A stretch of DNA of 64,000 bases from Microtetraspora malaysiensis (GCF_001528665.1 NZ_BBYJ01000035.1:1-64000), one strand, 5' to 3'. Positions 38,991-47,773 are shown, counted from the stretch's first letter. Program-made: numbers and translations. Notes: generated from the sequence alone by a model not told the origin.

Positions 38991-39293
38991 TCAGCGGGCG
39001 GGTCCGTCCCATCGAGCGAACCGCATGTCCGCCCGGTTTCCCCGGAGCGGCGTGCCCTCCTCACGCCATCGGGCGAGGCATTCGACCTCGTGCCCCACGG
39101 GCGGAGAGCCGTCCGCTCTCGGCACGCGCCACCACGGGACGCCACCACCCCAGAGGGACAGGACGTGTCCCACCTGCCGCGGTCCACCCTCCCCCAGGTA
39201 TTCCGCGATGTCCCCGTACGGCATGACCTTGCCGGGCGGTATCAGCTCGACGACGTCGAGGACCCGCTCGGCGTAGTCGTTCAGGCGCTCCAT
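38991..39293 (-). CDS. Alkyltransferase-like protein (MGMT family, no active Cys)
   Basis: A 100-aa protein with the DNA-binding half of O6-alkylguanine-DNA alkyltransferase: IPPGKVMPYGDIAEYLG and GGPRQVGHVL. The PCHR active-site motif is replaced by PWWR (53-56), so it cannot accept an alkyl group. ATL proteins with Trp here recognise O6-alkylguanine and hand it to nucleotide excision repair; most have PWHR, so the second Trp is unusual. Its ATG lies inside the upstream gene (13-bp overlap). Same position as Rv3204. Confidence 0.88.
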   Translation of the reverse strand: MERLNDYAERVLDVVELIPPGKVMPYGDIAEYLGEGGPRQVGHVLSLWGGGVPWWRVPRADGSPPVGHEVECLARWREEGTPLRGNRADMRFARWDGPAR

Positions 39294-39652
39294 TCGGCCG
39301 GTCCGGCCGCGATGATCTCTTCCACTTTGCCGAACTCGTAGCTCGACGTGCCGTTCATCTGCTCGACGATACCGTTCCTGATGCCGTACGCCTCGCCGTC
39401 CTCGCCGACGAGACGGGCGCCGACGATGTCGGAGAGCAGGGCCAGCTGGGCCACATGCCAGTCCGACCCCGGCTGGCCGGCCAGCCGTCCCGACCAGATC
39501 GCCACCGGATGCACGGCGTCGCCGTGCCGCGCGAGAACCTCGCCGGCCTCCTGCGACCCGCGCAGCTCGAATCCGGCCTGCGCCGAAAGCACGCTCGCGA
39601 GTTCGGCGTAGGCGAGCGGTGATTCACGCTCGACGCGCAGCTCGTACCCCAT
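39281..39652 (-). CDS. Hypothetical protein, 123 aa
   Basis: I do not recognise the family. The protein starts MGYELRVERESPLAYAELASV and looks like a compact alpha/beta domain; GARLVGEDGEAYG sits in the middle. No signal peptide or membrane segment is visible. A TAGGGT sits eight bases before the ATG at 39652, which suggests a leaderless message. The last 13 bases overlap the ATL gene, so the two are co-translated; a link to DNA alkylation repair is guilt by association only. Confidence 0.65.
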   Translation of the reverse strand: MGYELRVERESPLAYAELASVLSAQAGFELRGSQEAGEVLARHGDAVHPVAIWSGRLAGQPGSDWHVAQLALLSDIVGARLVGEDGEAYGIRNGIVEQMNGTSSYEFGKVEEIIAAGPAEWSA

Positions 39653-39753
39653 GAGCCGGGACCCTAGCGAACCTTTGCCCCCGCCTGTGCCCGAAAGTGC
39701 CGAGATCGACCACACCGCAGCCGAACCGCAGCCGAACGGCCATCAACATGTGA

Positions 39754-40863
39754 TCACCGGCGGGTGATCGCCGCGGCCGCCGCGGTGAAGGCGCAGACGC
39801 CGAGAAAGACGCCGATGCCGTAGATCCAGAGCCTAATGGGATCGGGTCCCGGACGCTCTGGCGCCGGGGCGAGCCGACCGCCGCCGAAGTGCAGATCCTC
39901 CTCCACCGGCACCGCGCGCCCGTACCCGGCGAGCCGGCCGGCCTGGGCGAGCGCCGCCGCCGCGTCCACCACGCCGAAGCCGGTCTTCTTGTCGTATCCG
40001 GCGCCCGCGCGCCGGGATGTGGAGGTGAGGGCGCGGGCCACCAGCTCGGGCTTGAGATCGGGGTAGCGCGCCTTGATCAGGGCGGCGACGCCGGCGACCA
40101 CCGCGCTCGCCGGGCCGCTGCCGGTCCGGTGCCCGTGCCGGCCTCCGGGGAGGGCCACGGGCAGGTCCACGCCCGGCGCGGCGACGAGGACGGACAGGTT
40201 CGTGCTGGAGGGAGCGTCCTTGCCGGCCGCGGCCACGCCCACGACGCCGGGATATCCGGCCGGGAACCGCCAGTAGTCCCCGCCGTCGCCCACACCCGAC
40301 ACGATCACCACGCCCCGCGAGAGTGCGTACGAGATCGCGTCGCGGTCCATCCGGCCCACCGTGTACGTCCCCGACGGGATGGCGATGACGCTCGCGCGGT
40401 TGTTCGCGGCGTGCCTGATGGCCCGGGCGAGCGGGCTGTCGATCGCCGCCCCCGGCTCGGCCAGCGGGTCGACGAAGTCGGCGGACGGGCGCTCGGCGAT
40501 CACGGGAATGGACAGGATGCGCGCCCGCGGCGCGACGCCCCAGGCCCCGCCCCCGCCGCCGTCGCCGGCGATCAGGGAGGCCGCGGGCGTGGCCTCCCCC
40601 GGCGGCGACGTCGCCCGGCCGAAGACGGTTCCGGTCATGTCGGGGCCCTGCTCGACCCGGCCCTTGAGCTCGGAGGCGTCGCCGTCCACCCGGCCGTCCA
40701 GGACGGCGACGAGGACGCCGTCGCCCCTGGTCACCTTCCACGCCTTCTCGGCGTTGACGGCGTCGAGCACCGCGCGGTCGCCGGTGGGGGCCGCGAGGGC
40801 CGGCGCGGCGGGCGGCGTCGCCAGGGCGATGGCGGCGGCGCACAGCGCCACACGCCTCAGCAC
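39754..40863 (-). CDS. Mycosin-like subtilase, catalytically degenerate
   Basis: A 369-aa subtilisin-fold protein with signal peptide (1-24), S8 domain and a C-terminal membrane segment (IYGIGVFLGVCAFTAAAAAI), the layout of mycosins. Aligned to its intact paralogue at 41697, the catalytic Asp is kept (Asp56), but His is Glu90, the oxyanion Asn is Gly192 and the nucleophile Ser is Gly250. It should not cleave peptides; a binding or regulatory role is likely. The GTG at 40863 has GGGGG five bases upstream and overlaps the upstream stop by seven bases. Last gene of a four-gene unit. Confidence 0.85.
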   Translation of the reverse strand: MLRRVALCAAAIALATPPAAPALAAPTGDRAVLDAVNAEKAWKVTRGDGVLVAVLDGRVDGDASELKGRVEQGPDMTGTVFGRATSPPGEATPAASLIAGDGGGGGAWGVAPRARILSIPVIAERPSADFVDPLAEPGAAIDSPLARAIRHAANNRASVIAIPSGTYTVGRMDRDAISYALSRGVVIVSGVGDGGDYWRFPAGYPGVVGVAAAGKDAPSSTNLSVLVAAPGVDLPVALPGGRHGHRTGSGPASAVVAGVAALIKARYPDLKPELVARALTSTSRRAGAGYDKKTGFGVVDAAAALAQAGRLAGYGRAVPVEEDLHFGGGRLAPAPERPGPDPIRLWIYGIGVFLGVCAFTAAAAAITRR

Positions 40864-41687
40864 ACGTTCCCCCGGGTGCAGCGCGGGACGTCGGGCGGCT
40901 GGGCCAGCGAACGCGCGATGCGCGCGGCGATCGACTGCCCCACGGGCCACATCTCGCTGTTCAACTGCTCCTCCGCGGGCACCGAGTCACGAATCCGACC
41001 GTCGGTGTACCCCACGGACGAGAAGACGATGTACGGCCCGGCTCCGACGAATCCCGTCCGCTGCCGCTGCGCGGCGCCGAAGAGGTCCGTCACCGTGTTG
41101 GGGAAGGCGACCGGCCGCACGCCGACGCGGTCGTCCTGCGGCAGCTTGGCGGCGGTGTCCACCCGGGTCTGCTCGTCGGGGAGCACCGCGACCCCCACGG
41201 TGACGGCGAACGTCGCCGTCTGGTCCACGTACGTCGCCCGGAGCATGGTGACGCACCGGTATCTGCGCAGCACGGACGCCACGGGCGGGTCGACCGCGGC
41301 GGAGCAGGAGGTCTCGGGGGCCACGCCCACCCGCCGGGCGTACTGCAGCGCGCGGCCGAGCCCGGCGTATTCGAGCTCCTCGGGGAAGACCATGCCGACC
41401 GGCCAGGCCCGCCAGCGGCGCGCCACGTCCTCCTGGACGTATTTGGCCCGCTCGGCCTCGGTGAGCGGGCGGGAACGCGTCTCGCGGAGCACACCGACCG
41501 CGCCGAGCAGGACGTTCCCGGCGGCGGCCGCGAGGACGAGGCCCATGAGGGCGAGAAAGATCGAATGGAACCGCACGCCGCGCCCCAGGGCGGCCCGCTC
41601 GGCCGCCACCCGGGCCGTCTCCGCCCGCCGCGCGGACGCGCTCCCCGGATGCGCGCGGCGCCGGCTCCCCGGCTGGTCGGGCGACAT
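40857..41687 (-). CDS. Membrane-anchored hypothetical protein, paralogue of 42950-43705
   Basis: A 276-aa protein of unknown family. A basic N-terminus is followed by one membrane segment (about 40-65) and an extracellular domain with three or more Cys. It shares a block with the 42950 protein: RRWRAWPVGMVFPEELEY, a Cys before the AVDPP block, then LRATYVDQTATFAVTVGVAVLPD. The ATG at 41687 is nine bases beyond the stop of the intact mycosin gene. It is the first gene of the second cassette, coupled to the dead subtilase gene. It may be a partner or substrate of the protease. Confidence 0.75.
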   Translation of the reverse strand: MSPDQPGSRRRAHPGSASARRAETARVAAERAALGRGVRFHSIFLALMGLVLAAAAGNVLLGAVGVLRETRSRPLTEAERAKYVQEDVARRWRAWPVGMVFPEELEYAGLGRALQYARRVGVAPETSCSAAVDPPVASVLRRYRCVTMLRATYVDQTATFAVTVGVAVLPDEQTRVDTAAKLPQDDRVGVRPVAFPNTVTDLFGAAQRQRTGFVGAGPYIVFSSVGYTDGRIRDSVPAEEQLNSEMWPVGQSIAARIARSLAQPPDVPRCTRGNVC

Positions 41688-41696
41688 ACCCCGATG

Positions 41697-42956
41697 CTAC
41701 GTCTGCGTCTCCGTACGCCAAGGAGCAGGCGGGATCGGGGTGTCGTCCTCCTCGCGCCTGGCCCGCCGTACGAGAAGGACCAGGACGGCCAGGCCGGTGC
41801 CCGTGCCGACGAGGCCGCCGACGGCGACGGCGCCGTAGACCAGGATGGCCCGCTGGTCGCGGCGCACCACCGCCACGGGCTCGGGGGCGCGCTCCCGCGT
41901 CCCGGCCGTACGTGCCGGGTCCTGCACGCCGGGCCCGGACGCGGTGGCGCGGTGGCGGGCGAGCGCCGCCGCCGTGGTCAGCGCCCGGTACGCGTTGACC
42001 ACGCCGAAGCCGGTGCCGGTGTTGTACCGCTCCTTGGCGGAGGCGGACGAGGTGAGGGCCTGCGCGATCAGGGCCGGGGACATCCGGGGGTACCGCGCCT
42101 TGATCAGCGCGGCGACCCCGGACACGAGGGCGGTCGCCTGGGAGGTGCCGCGGCCGACCCAGTACTCGTCTCCGGGGCCCGCGCCGAGGATGTCGACGCC
42201 GGGCGCGGCCAGCATGACCGAGGAGTTGCGGTTGGAGAACGACGCGCGGCGCAGGGCGGGCGTGACCGCGGCGACCGAGATGACGCCGGGAATGGCCGCC
42301 GGATAGGAGTAGGGGGCGTCGCGCTTGCCGGCGCCGTCGTTGCCCGCCGCGGCGATCAGGACCACGCCTTTGGAGATGGCGTACCGGATGGCGTCCCGTT
42401 CCTCCTCCGTCGGCAGGTCCTTCGAGATCGACAGGTTGATCACGTCGGCGCCGCGGTCCACGGCGTACCTGATGCCCCTGGCGACGACACCCTCGTAGCG
42501 GGCGTCGGAGTTGAACGAGCGGAAGCCGGGCTCCTCGTCTTCGAGGATCACCCGCACCGAGAGCACCTTGGCCCCCGGGGCGACGCCGATGACGCCGTCC
42601 TCGCGCGCGGGGCCGTGCCCGTGCCCGGCGATCAGCGAGGCCATGTACGTGCCGTGCAGGCGGGTCGGGGCGACGCCCTTCGGGTTCGCCCCCGCCGTGA
42701 AGTCCTTCCCGGTGGTCACCGAGCCGACGAGGTCGTGGTGGCGGGGGTCCACGCCGGAGTCGAGGACCGCCACCGTGACGCCCTCGCCCTTGGTGAGCCG
42801 CCACGCCTCGGCCAGGTCGAGGGTGCGCAGCACCACGTCCTGGCTGGCCCGCACGTCGTCGGCGCGGGCCGCGTCGGTGAGAAAGCCGGGGAGAACGCCG
42901 GGGATGAAGGCCACCGTGGCCGCCGCGAGGGCGGCGAGGGCGCGCGGCCTCAGCAC
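41697..42956 (-). CDS. Mycosin-like subtilisin-family serine protease (S8), intact
   Basis: A 419-aa membrane-anchored protease. A signal peptide covers about residues 1-33; the S8 domain has Asp66 (AVLDSGVD), His101 (HGTYMASLIAG), Asn206 (AAAGNDG) and Ser272 (GTSQATA), so the site is complete. A C-terminal membrane segment and basic tail follow. Mycosins process substrates of type VII secretion, but no ESX gene is present here. The GTG at 42956 overlaps the upstream stop (GTGCTGA), the same coupling as in the second cassette. Confidence 0.92.
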   Translation of the reverse strand: MLRPRALAALAAATVAFIPGVLPGFLTDAARADDVRASQDVVLRTLDLAEAWRLTKGEGVTVAVLDSGVDPRHHDLVGSVTTGKDFTAGANPKGVAPTRLHGTYMASLIAGHGHGPAREDGVIGVAPGAKVLSVRVILEDEEPGFRSFNSDARYEGVVARGIRYAVDRGADVINLSISKDLPTEEERDAIRYAISKGVVLIAAAGNDGAGKRDAPYSYPAAIPGVISVAAVTPALRRASFSNRNSSVMLAAPGVDILGAGPGDEYWVGRGTSQATALVSGVAALIKARYPRMSPALIAQALTSSASAKERYNTGTGFGVVNAYRALTTAAALARHRATASGPGVQDPARTAGTRERAPEPVAVVRRDQRAILVYGAVAVGGLVGTGTGLAVLVLLVRRARREEDDTPIPPAPWRTETQT

Positions 42957-43705
42957 CGCCACTCCTTGGCCTCGCAGTCGGGCGCGGTGGGCGCGGTGAG
43001 CGCAGCCGCGATCTGCCCGGCCAGGTCGCCGGTGAAGGTGAAGATGGTGGGACGCTGCCTGCCGACCCAGCGGGCGGGCCGCCCGTCCACCTGCCCGGCC
43101 GTGGTCAGCACCACGTACGGCCCGGCCTGCCTGGCGGTGCTCTCCTGACGGCTGGCGGCGCTGAACCGGTCGGTCACGGTGCCGGGGAAGGACAGGGCGC
43201 GCAGCCCGGGCGAGGGTTTCCCCGCTTTCGGGAAGGCGGCCTCGGCGGCCGACGCGGAGACGGAGTCGGGGAAGGCGGCGACGCCGACGGTGACGACGAT
43301 GCCCTGGAGCGCGTCGATGTAGGTGGCCCGCAGGATGGCGCGGCACCCGGCGGCGCGTACGGGGGCGCGCAGCGGGGCGTCGACGGAGGCGGCGCAGTCG
43401 GTGCGCGAGGAGATGCCGACCCTCCTGGCCTTCTCCCGGCCGCCCTGCTCGCCGGTGTAGCCGAGGGTGGCGGGGAAGATCCGGCCCGCGGGCCACATCT
43501 CCCAGCGGCGGGCGATCTCGGCGGCGGACGCCTGCCGCAGCTCGCCGGCGCTCGGGCCCCGGGTGAGCTCGCCGGCCGCCGCGCTCGCCGCCACCCCGGC
43601 GATGACGGCGCAGATAACGGTGAGTGCGGACGCCACCATCAGCGCCGGCCACGTCCGTGTCCCACCCACGTCAGCGACCTTAACCCCACCTGGTCGCAAA
43701 TCCAT
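42950..43705 (-). CDS. Membrane-anchored hypothetical protein, partner of the intact mycosin
   Basis: A 251-aa protein with one membrane segment (about 20-45, ALMVASALTVICAVIAGVAASA) and an extracellular domain. It shares with the protein at 40857 the pattern EIARRWEMWPAGRIFPATLGYTG, RVGIS plus Cys, then CRAILRATYIDALQGIVVTVGVAAFPD. The last 15 residues are Cys-containing (DCEAKEWRC). The ATG at 43705 is tentative because no clear ribosome-binding site precedes it. First gene of the four-gene unit; its stop overlaps the protease start. Function unknown. Confidence 0.75.
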   Translation of the reverse strand: MDLRPGGVKVADVGGTRTWPALMVASALTVICAVIAGVAASAAAGELTRGPSAGELRQASAAEIARRWEMWPAGRIFPATLGYTGEQGGREKARRVGISSRTDCAASVDAPLRAPVRAAGCRAILRATYIDALQGIVVTVGVAAFPDSVSASAAEAAFPKAGKPSPGLRALSFPGTVTDRFSAASRQESTARQAGPYVVLTTAGQVDGRPARWVGRQRPTIFTFTGDLAGQIAAALTAPTAPDCEAKEWRC

Positions 43706-43770
43706 CGAAATGCCGAAAGACCCACCGCGGCCGCTGTCCCGATGAGGGACGGCGGCCGCGTCCGCGGGCG

Positions 43771-44949
43771 TCAGTAGGTGGGCAGCGAGGGGTCGACGGC
43801 CTTGACCCAGCTCAGCACGCCGCCGCCGACGTGGACGGCGTCGGCGAAGCCGGCGTTCTTGAGGATCGCGAGGACCTCGGCCGAGCGGGCGCCGGACTTG
43901 CAGTGCAGGACGATCTTCTTGTCCTGCGGCAGGCCCTCCAGGGCGGAGCCGTTGATGAACTCGCCCTTGGGGATCAGCACGGCGCCGGGGATGTTGACGA
44001 TCTCGTACTCGTTCGGCTCGCGGACGTCGATCACGTAGATGTCGTCGCCGCGCTCCTGCATGTCCTTGAGCTCGATCGCCGTGATCGTCGAGCCGGCCGC
44101 GGCCTGCTGCGCCTCGTCCGACACGGTGCCGCAGAACGCCTCGTAGTCGATCAGCTCGGTGATCGTGGGGTTCTTGCCGCAGAGCGCGCACTCGGGGTCC
44201 TTGCGGACCTTGACGTCGCGGTACTTCATCTCCAGCGCGTCGTAGATCATCAGGCGGCCGACCAGCGGCTCGCCGACGCCGGTGATGACCTTGATGGCCT
44301 CGTTGACCTGGATGGAGCCGATCGACGCGCACAGCACGCCGAGGACGCCGCCCTCGGCGCAGGACGGCACCATGCCCGGCGGCGGCGGCTCGGGGTAGAG
44401 GCAGCGGTAGCACGGCCCGTGCTCGGCCCAGAAGACGCTCGCCTGGCCGTCGAAGCGGTAGATGGACCCCCAGACGTACGGCTTGCCGAGCAGCACCGCG
44501 GCGTCGTTGACCATGTAACGCGTGGCGAAGTTGTCGGTGCCGTCCACGATCAGGTCGTAGCCGGAGAAGATGTCCATGACGTTGTCGGTGGTGAGGGCCA
44601 CGTTGTGGATCACCACGTTGACCAGCGGGTTGATCTCGCGCACGCTGGCCGCCGCGGAGTCGGCCTTGAGACGGCCGACGTCGGACTGGCCGTGGATGAC
44701 CTGGCGCTGCAGGTTCGACTCGTCCACGACGTCGAAGTCGATGATGCCGAGCGTGCCGACGCCCGCCGCGGCGAGGTACAGCAGCGCGGGCGAGCCCAGG
44801 CCGCCGGCGCCCACACAGAGCACCTTGGCGTTCTTGAGCCGCTTCTGCCCCGCCATCCCCACGTCGGGGATGATCAGGTGACGCGAGTAGCGGCGCACCT
44901 CGTCGACGGTCAGCTCTGCTGCCGGCTCTACCAGCGGTGGCAACGACAC
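43771..44949 (-). CDS. moeZ: MoeZ: adenylyltransferase/sulfurtransferase
   Basis: A 392-aa fusion of a MoeB/ThiF-type E1 domain and a rhodanese domain, the same length as M. tuberculosis MoeZ (Rv3206c). The E1 part has CVGAGGLGSP and zinc-site pairs CYRC and CALC; the rhodanese active-site loop HCKSGARS has Cys350. It adenylates and thiocarboxylates small sulfur-carrier proteins (MoaD, CysO type) for molybdopterin and cysteine synthesis. The GTG at 44949 has GGGAG upstream; the frame to 45036 is not needed. MoaE encoded at 5600 would use a MoaD activated by such an enzyme. Confidence 0.95.
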   Translation of the reverse strand: MSLPPLVEPAAELTVDEVRRYSRHLIIPDVGMAGQKRLKNAKVLCVGAGGLGSPALLYLAAAGVGTLGIIDFDVVDESNLQRQVIHGQSDVGRLKADSAAASVREINPLVNVVIHNVALTTDNVMDIFSGYDLIVDGTDNFATRYMVNDAAVLLGKPYVWGSIYRFDGQASVFWAEHGPCYRCLYPEPPPPGMVPSCAEGGVLGVLCASIGSIQVNEAIKVITGVGEPLVGRLMIYDALEMKYRDVKVRKDPECALCGKNPTITELIDYEAFCGTVSDEAQQAAAGSTITAIELKDMQERGDDIYVIDVREPNEYEIVNIPGAVLIPKGEFINGSALEGLPQDKKIVLHCKSGARSAEVLAILKNAGFADAVHVGGGVLSWVKAVDPSLPTY

Positions 44950-45032
44950 AGTCCCACTCCCGTTCAGGGGGTCATCACAAGCATCTAGTGACAACCTAGC
45001 CGGGGGGCCGTGGCATTCCCCAAATCGGGAGG

Positions 45033-45935
45033 TCACCGTGTGCGAACGCGTGTCTCGGCGAGCAGCCGGGCCGCCTCACGCGCCACGATCTCGGGAAACT
45101 CCATCTGCGCGACGTGCCCCGCGTCCGGGATGGTGACGAGGCGCACATCGGGGAAGGTACGGCCGGCGCGCAGCGCCATCCGGGCGTCGACGATCCGGTC
45201 CCGCCGCCCGTGGATCACGAGCGTGGGCGCGGTCACCTGGGCGGCCTGCCGCCACAGGTTGTCCGGCCCGGTGCGGAAGTACTCGCCCACGATGGCCCTG
45301 GCGGAGCCGACCAGCGCCGGTCCGGCGTGTTGCAGTGCGTCCCGCCGCCGCACCTCCTCCACGGCGAGCCGTACGCGCTCGGGGTGGACGCGGCCGAGGT
45401 CGGCGTAGCACATGCCGAGCGTCGCCCGGACCCTCCGCTCGGCGGGGACCGCGCTCATCCGCCGCATCGCCCACTCCCCGATGCGCGGGGCGGCGGACAC
45501 GGCCACGCGGGCCGGGCCGTACCTGGGGAGCAGGTCGGGCAGCGCCGGCGACACGAGCACAAGCGATCTGATCAGCTCGGGACGGGTGGCCGCGACGCGT
45601 ACGGAGACCGCTCCGCCGAGCGAGTTGCCGAACAGGTGGACCGGGGCGCCGAGATGCTCGATCAGCGCGATGACGGCGCGGGTGTGGCCGTCCACGGAGT
45701 AGTCGCCGTCGGGGGACGCCGGGGAGAAGCCCGCACCGGGCAGGTCGAGGGCCCACCCGGCGACCTCGTCCGCCAGCGCGCCCATCAGGTCGGTCCAGTT
45801 GGTGGCGGAGCCGGCGAGCCCGTGGACGTACACCGCCTTCTCCTCCGGTCCGCGTGGTGTGGACCGTACGTGGATCCGCGTCTCCCCCAGCTCGATCAGC
45901 TCTCCCGGCCAGTACGGAATCGGCTCGACACCCAC
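45033..45935 (-). CDS. Alpha/beta-fold hydrolase
   Basis: A 300-aa alpha/beta hydrolase with HGLAGSATNW (oxyanion region), the nucleophile elbow GNSLGG, an acid in HGRRDRIVD and the His in AGHVAQME, so the triad is complete. No signal peptide is seen. The GTG at 45935 has a GGGGAGG site just upstream; the longer frame to 45986 adds a basic segment. It is 83 bp upstream of moeZ on the same strand. Substrate unknown. Confidence 0.88.
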   Translation of the reverse strand: MGVEPIPYWPGELIELGETRIHVRSTPRGPEEKAVYVHGLAGSATNWTDLMGALADEVAGWALDLPGAGFSPASPDGDYSVDGHTRAVIALIEHLGAPVHLFGNSLGGAVSVRVAATRPELIRSLVLVSPALPDLLPRYGPARVAVSAAPRIGEWAMRRMSAVPAERRVRATLGMCYADLGRVHPERVRLAVEEVRRRDALQHAGPALVGSARAIVGEYFRTGPDNLWRQAAQVTAPTLVIHGRRDRIVDARMALRAGRTFPDVRLVTIPDAGHVAQMEFPEIVAREAARLLAETRVRTR

Positions 45936-46052
45936 GCGTCCTCCCCTGCTCGCCTGCCGTTTCGACGGTATCCCTCCTGGCGCCACCGCGCTGCAAATCG
46001 GACATTGCGGGACATTTCACTGCATATCTAGCGATAAGAGTTCAACATCGTC

Positions 46053-46221
46053 AATAAAGCGACAAGCAGGGAGTAAAAGCGCACGATTGCCGTTTGTCGG
46101 ACACTCGGCGCGGAAATCAAGACAACCAGGATGCGGCAGTCATCAGCATCCACGACGTTTTCCCAATCATTTTGGAAAACGCCGGAAAACGGGGCAACCA
46201 TCCTTTCAAGGGGGAAACGCA
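46053..46221 (+). promoter_or_regulatory. Conserved leader of array gene 1
   Basis: Begins with AATAAAGCGACAAGC, which recurs in front of genes 2-4 and weakly 5-6. Contains TAAAAGC and CGTTTG blocks, a GGAAATC block and an 8-bp hairpin (46156-46181; CGTTTTCC with GGAAAACG) ending 40 nt before the ATG. Ends in a purine-rich ribosome-binding site. Confidence 0.7.
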
Positions 46222-46554
46222 ATGCCCAAGCTCAAGAGTGTCATCGCGGGGCTCGCCATCAGCACGGCGATGACCGGCGGCGCTGTCGCGCTCGGCGCGG
46301 CGACCACCACCACCCCGGCGAGCGCCGGCGTCGTCCAGGTCGGCTGCGGCGGCGGCTGCGGCGGCGGCTGGGGCGGCGGCGGCTGGGGCGGCCGTGGCCG
46401 CAACCGCAACCACAACCGCAACCACAACCGCAACCACAACCGTCAGCACCAGACCAACCGCCAGAACCAGAACCAGCGTCAGTTCGTGATCAACAACATC
46501 CGCGTCGGCCGTGAGCGTGACCGGGGCTTCGACCGCTTCGACGACGACTTCTAA
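46222..46554 (+). CDS. Array protein 1: secreted Gly/Trp- and Asn/His/Arg-rich, CX3C
   Basis: A 110-aa member of a six-gene family I cannot assign. The N-terminus MPKLKSVIAGLAISTA through about residue 35 is a signal peptide with likely cleavage near ASAG. Then come VVQVGCGGGC (Cys42, Cys46), a Gly/Trp block, a run of alternating Arg-Asn-His (61-74), a Gln/Asn stretch, the family block FVINNIRV (88-95) and an acidic Asp/Phe end. Low complexity suggests a disordered exported protein; His/Asn-rich runs could bind metal or wall polymers, which is speculation. A ribosome site (AAGGGGGAA) precedes the ATG, and hairpins at 46715 and 46767 end the unit. Confidence 0.8.
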   Translation: MPKLKSVIAGLAISTAMTGGAVALGAATTTTPASAGVVQVGCGGGCGGGWGGGGWGGRGRNRNHNRNHNRNHNRQHQTNRQNQNQRQFVINNIRVGRERDRGFDRFDDDF

Positions 46555-46714
46555 AAACAGAGGCGACGAGAGATTCGTGAGGTGCCCACGCCCCACCGGA
46601 GCCGTGGTTCCGGCCGGACGCGAGCTCACGGAGGGCGCGGGCACGGCGCAAACAGGTGGCCACCGAGAACACCACACCGAACCGGTGACGGGTGATTCTC
46701 CACCGCGATGACCC

Positions 46715-46750
46715 GAGGGCTCCCGCGAGCGAAGGCTCGCGGGAGCCCTC
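46715..46750 (+). terminator. Terminator of array gene 1
   Basis: A 16-bp perfect stem with the loop GAAG, about 160 bp after the stop codon. No U tract. Confidence 0.75.
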
Positions 46751-46766
46751 ACCACAGCAAGACCGG

Positions 46767-46807
46767 GACCACCCGGTCGGCGGACACCGCCGGCCGGGTG
46801 GTCTTCT
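46767..46807. terminator. Second hairpin after array gene 1
   Basis: A 17-bp stem with one G-T pair and a 3-nt loop (46767-46783 with 46787-46803), followed by TTCT. It may back up the hairpin at 46715. Confidence 0.65.
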
Positions 46808-46906
46808 GCGTTCCCCCTCCCACTCCCGCAGGACGGTCGCCACACGCCGCAATTGCGACATATATCGCACACCACCGCATAAGTGCAGTAATCGAACAAC
46901 GTCCCC

Positions 46907-47079
46907 AATAAAGCGACAAGCGGATGGCAAAAGCCTCCGATCACCGTTTATCGCCCGCCGCTGAAGGAAATCTAGACGACGCGAAGATGGTCCACGTAAG
47001 GGTCATCCGCAAATCCTCTCCGAATTCGGAGAACGTCAGAGTTGACGGGCAATTCAATTCCTTTCAAGGGAGAATCGCT
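46907..47079 (+). promoter_or_regulatory. Conserved leader of array gene 2
   Basis: Starts with AATAAAGCGACAAGC, as in gene 1. Has a CGTTTATCG block, GGAAATC, and the 16-nt perfect palindrome TCTCCGAATTCGGAGA (47017-47032) ending 47 nt before the ATG. The stem sequence differs from gene 1, but its position is the same. Confidence 0.7.
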
Positions 47080-47457
47080 ATGCCCAAGTTCAAGAACGTC
47101 GTCGGTCTTCTCGCCGTCGCCACGGCGATGACCGGCGGAGCCGTCGCGCTCGGCGCCGCCGCCACCGCCACCTCGGCGAACGCCGCCGTCGTCCAGGCCG
47201 GCGGCGGCTGGGGCGGCGGCGGTGGCTGGGGTGGCCGCAGCGGCCGCAACCGCAATCACAACCGCAACCACAACCGCAACCACCAGCGCCAGCACAACCA
47301 GCAGACCGAGAACCAGCGCCAGCGCCAGCACGTGATCAACAACATCCGCACGGGCCGGAACACCGATGACGGCGGCGACGACCTGCCGGAGATCCTGTCC
47401 AACGCAGCCGTGCTCGACGGCGGCGACGACGACGGCGGCGACGACGGCGGCTTCTAA
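47080..47457 (+). CDS. Array protein 2: secreted Gly/Trp- and Asn/His/Arg-rich, no Cys
   Basis: A 125-aa paralogue. Signal peptide 1-35 (MPKFKNVVGLLAVATA, cleavage near ANAA), then VVQAGGGWGGGGGWGG without Cys, the Arg-Asn-His run (56-68), Gln-rich stretch and HVINNIRTG (84-92). The end is strongly acidic: DDGGDDLPE and a final GGDDDGGDDGGF. A GGGAGAA site precedes the ATG at 47080; the open frame reaching back to 46924 crosses the leader and is discarded. Followed by a terminator with a T run at 47674. Confidence 0.8.
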   Translation: MPKFKNVVGLLAVATAMTGGAVALGAAATATSANAAVVQAGGGWGGGGGWGGRSGRNRNHNRNHNRNHQRQHNQQTENQRQRQHVINNIRTGRNTDDGGDDLPEILSNAAVLDGGDDDGGDDGGF

Positions 47458-47673
47458 CCAGCCGCCGCCTGTCGGCGGTGACGAGAAGTGATCCCACGTG
47501 CCCGCGTTCCCCGGGGCCGTACGCCTCGTATTCCGAGGCGGAAGGCCGCGGGGGGCGCGGGCACGCCTGACGAGTCGACATCCCGAATCCCGGAGGAGGG
47601 GCGGAACCCGGCCCGGTGGGCGCGGGCTCTGAGAAGAGCGGCCGTCCACGGCCCCCGCCGGGAACAGCATTCC

Positions 47674-47705
47674 ATCCGGTCGGCATCTCGCCGGCCGGAT
47701 TTTTG
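47674..47705 (+). terminator. Terminator of array gene 2
   Basis: An 11-bp stem (47674-47684 with 47690-47700, one G-T pair) followed by TTTTG. The clearest rho-independent terminator in the array. Confidence 0.8.
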
Positions 47706-47773
47706 TCCGCCCTCCCAACTTGGACATATCGCACAACTTCCCGCAAATCTGCGTTTATTATCGCAACATTAGT

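Noticed and set aside
39754-43705. Type VII (ESX) secretion locus, suggested by mycosins
   Set aside because: No EccB, EccC, EccD, EccE, WXG100 or PE/PPE-like gene is present; only mycosin-like proteases.
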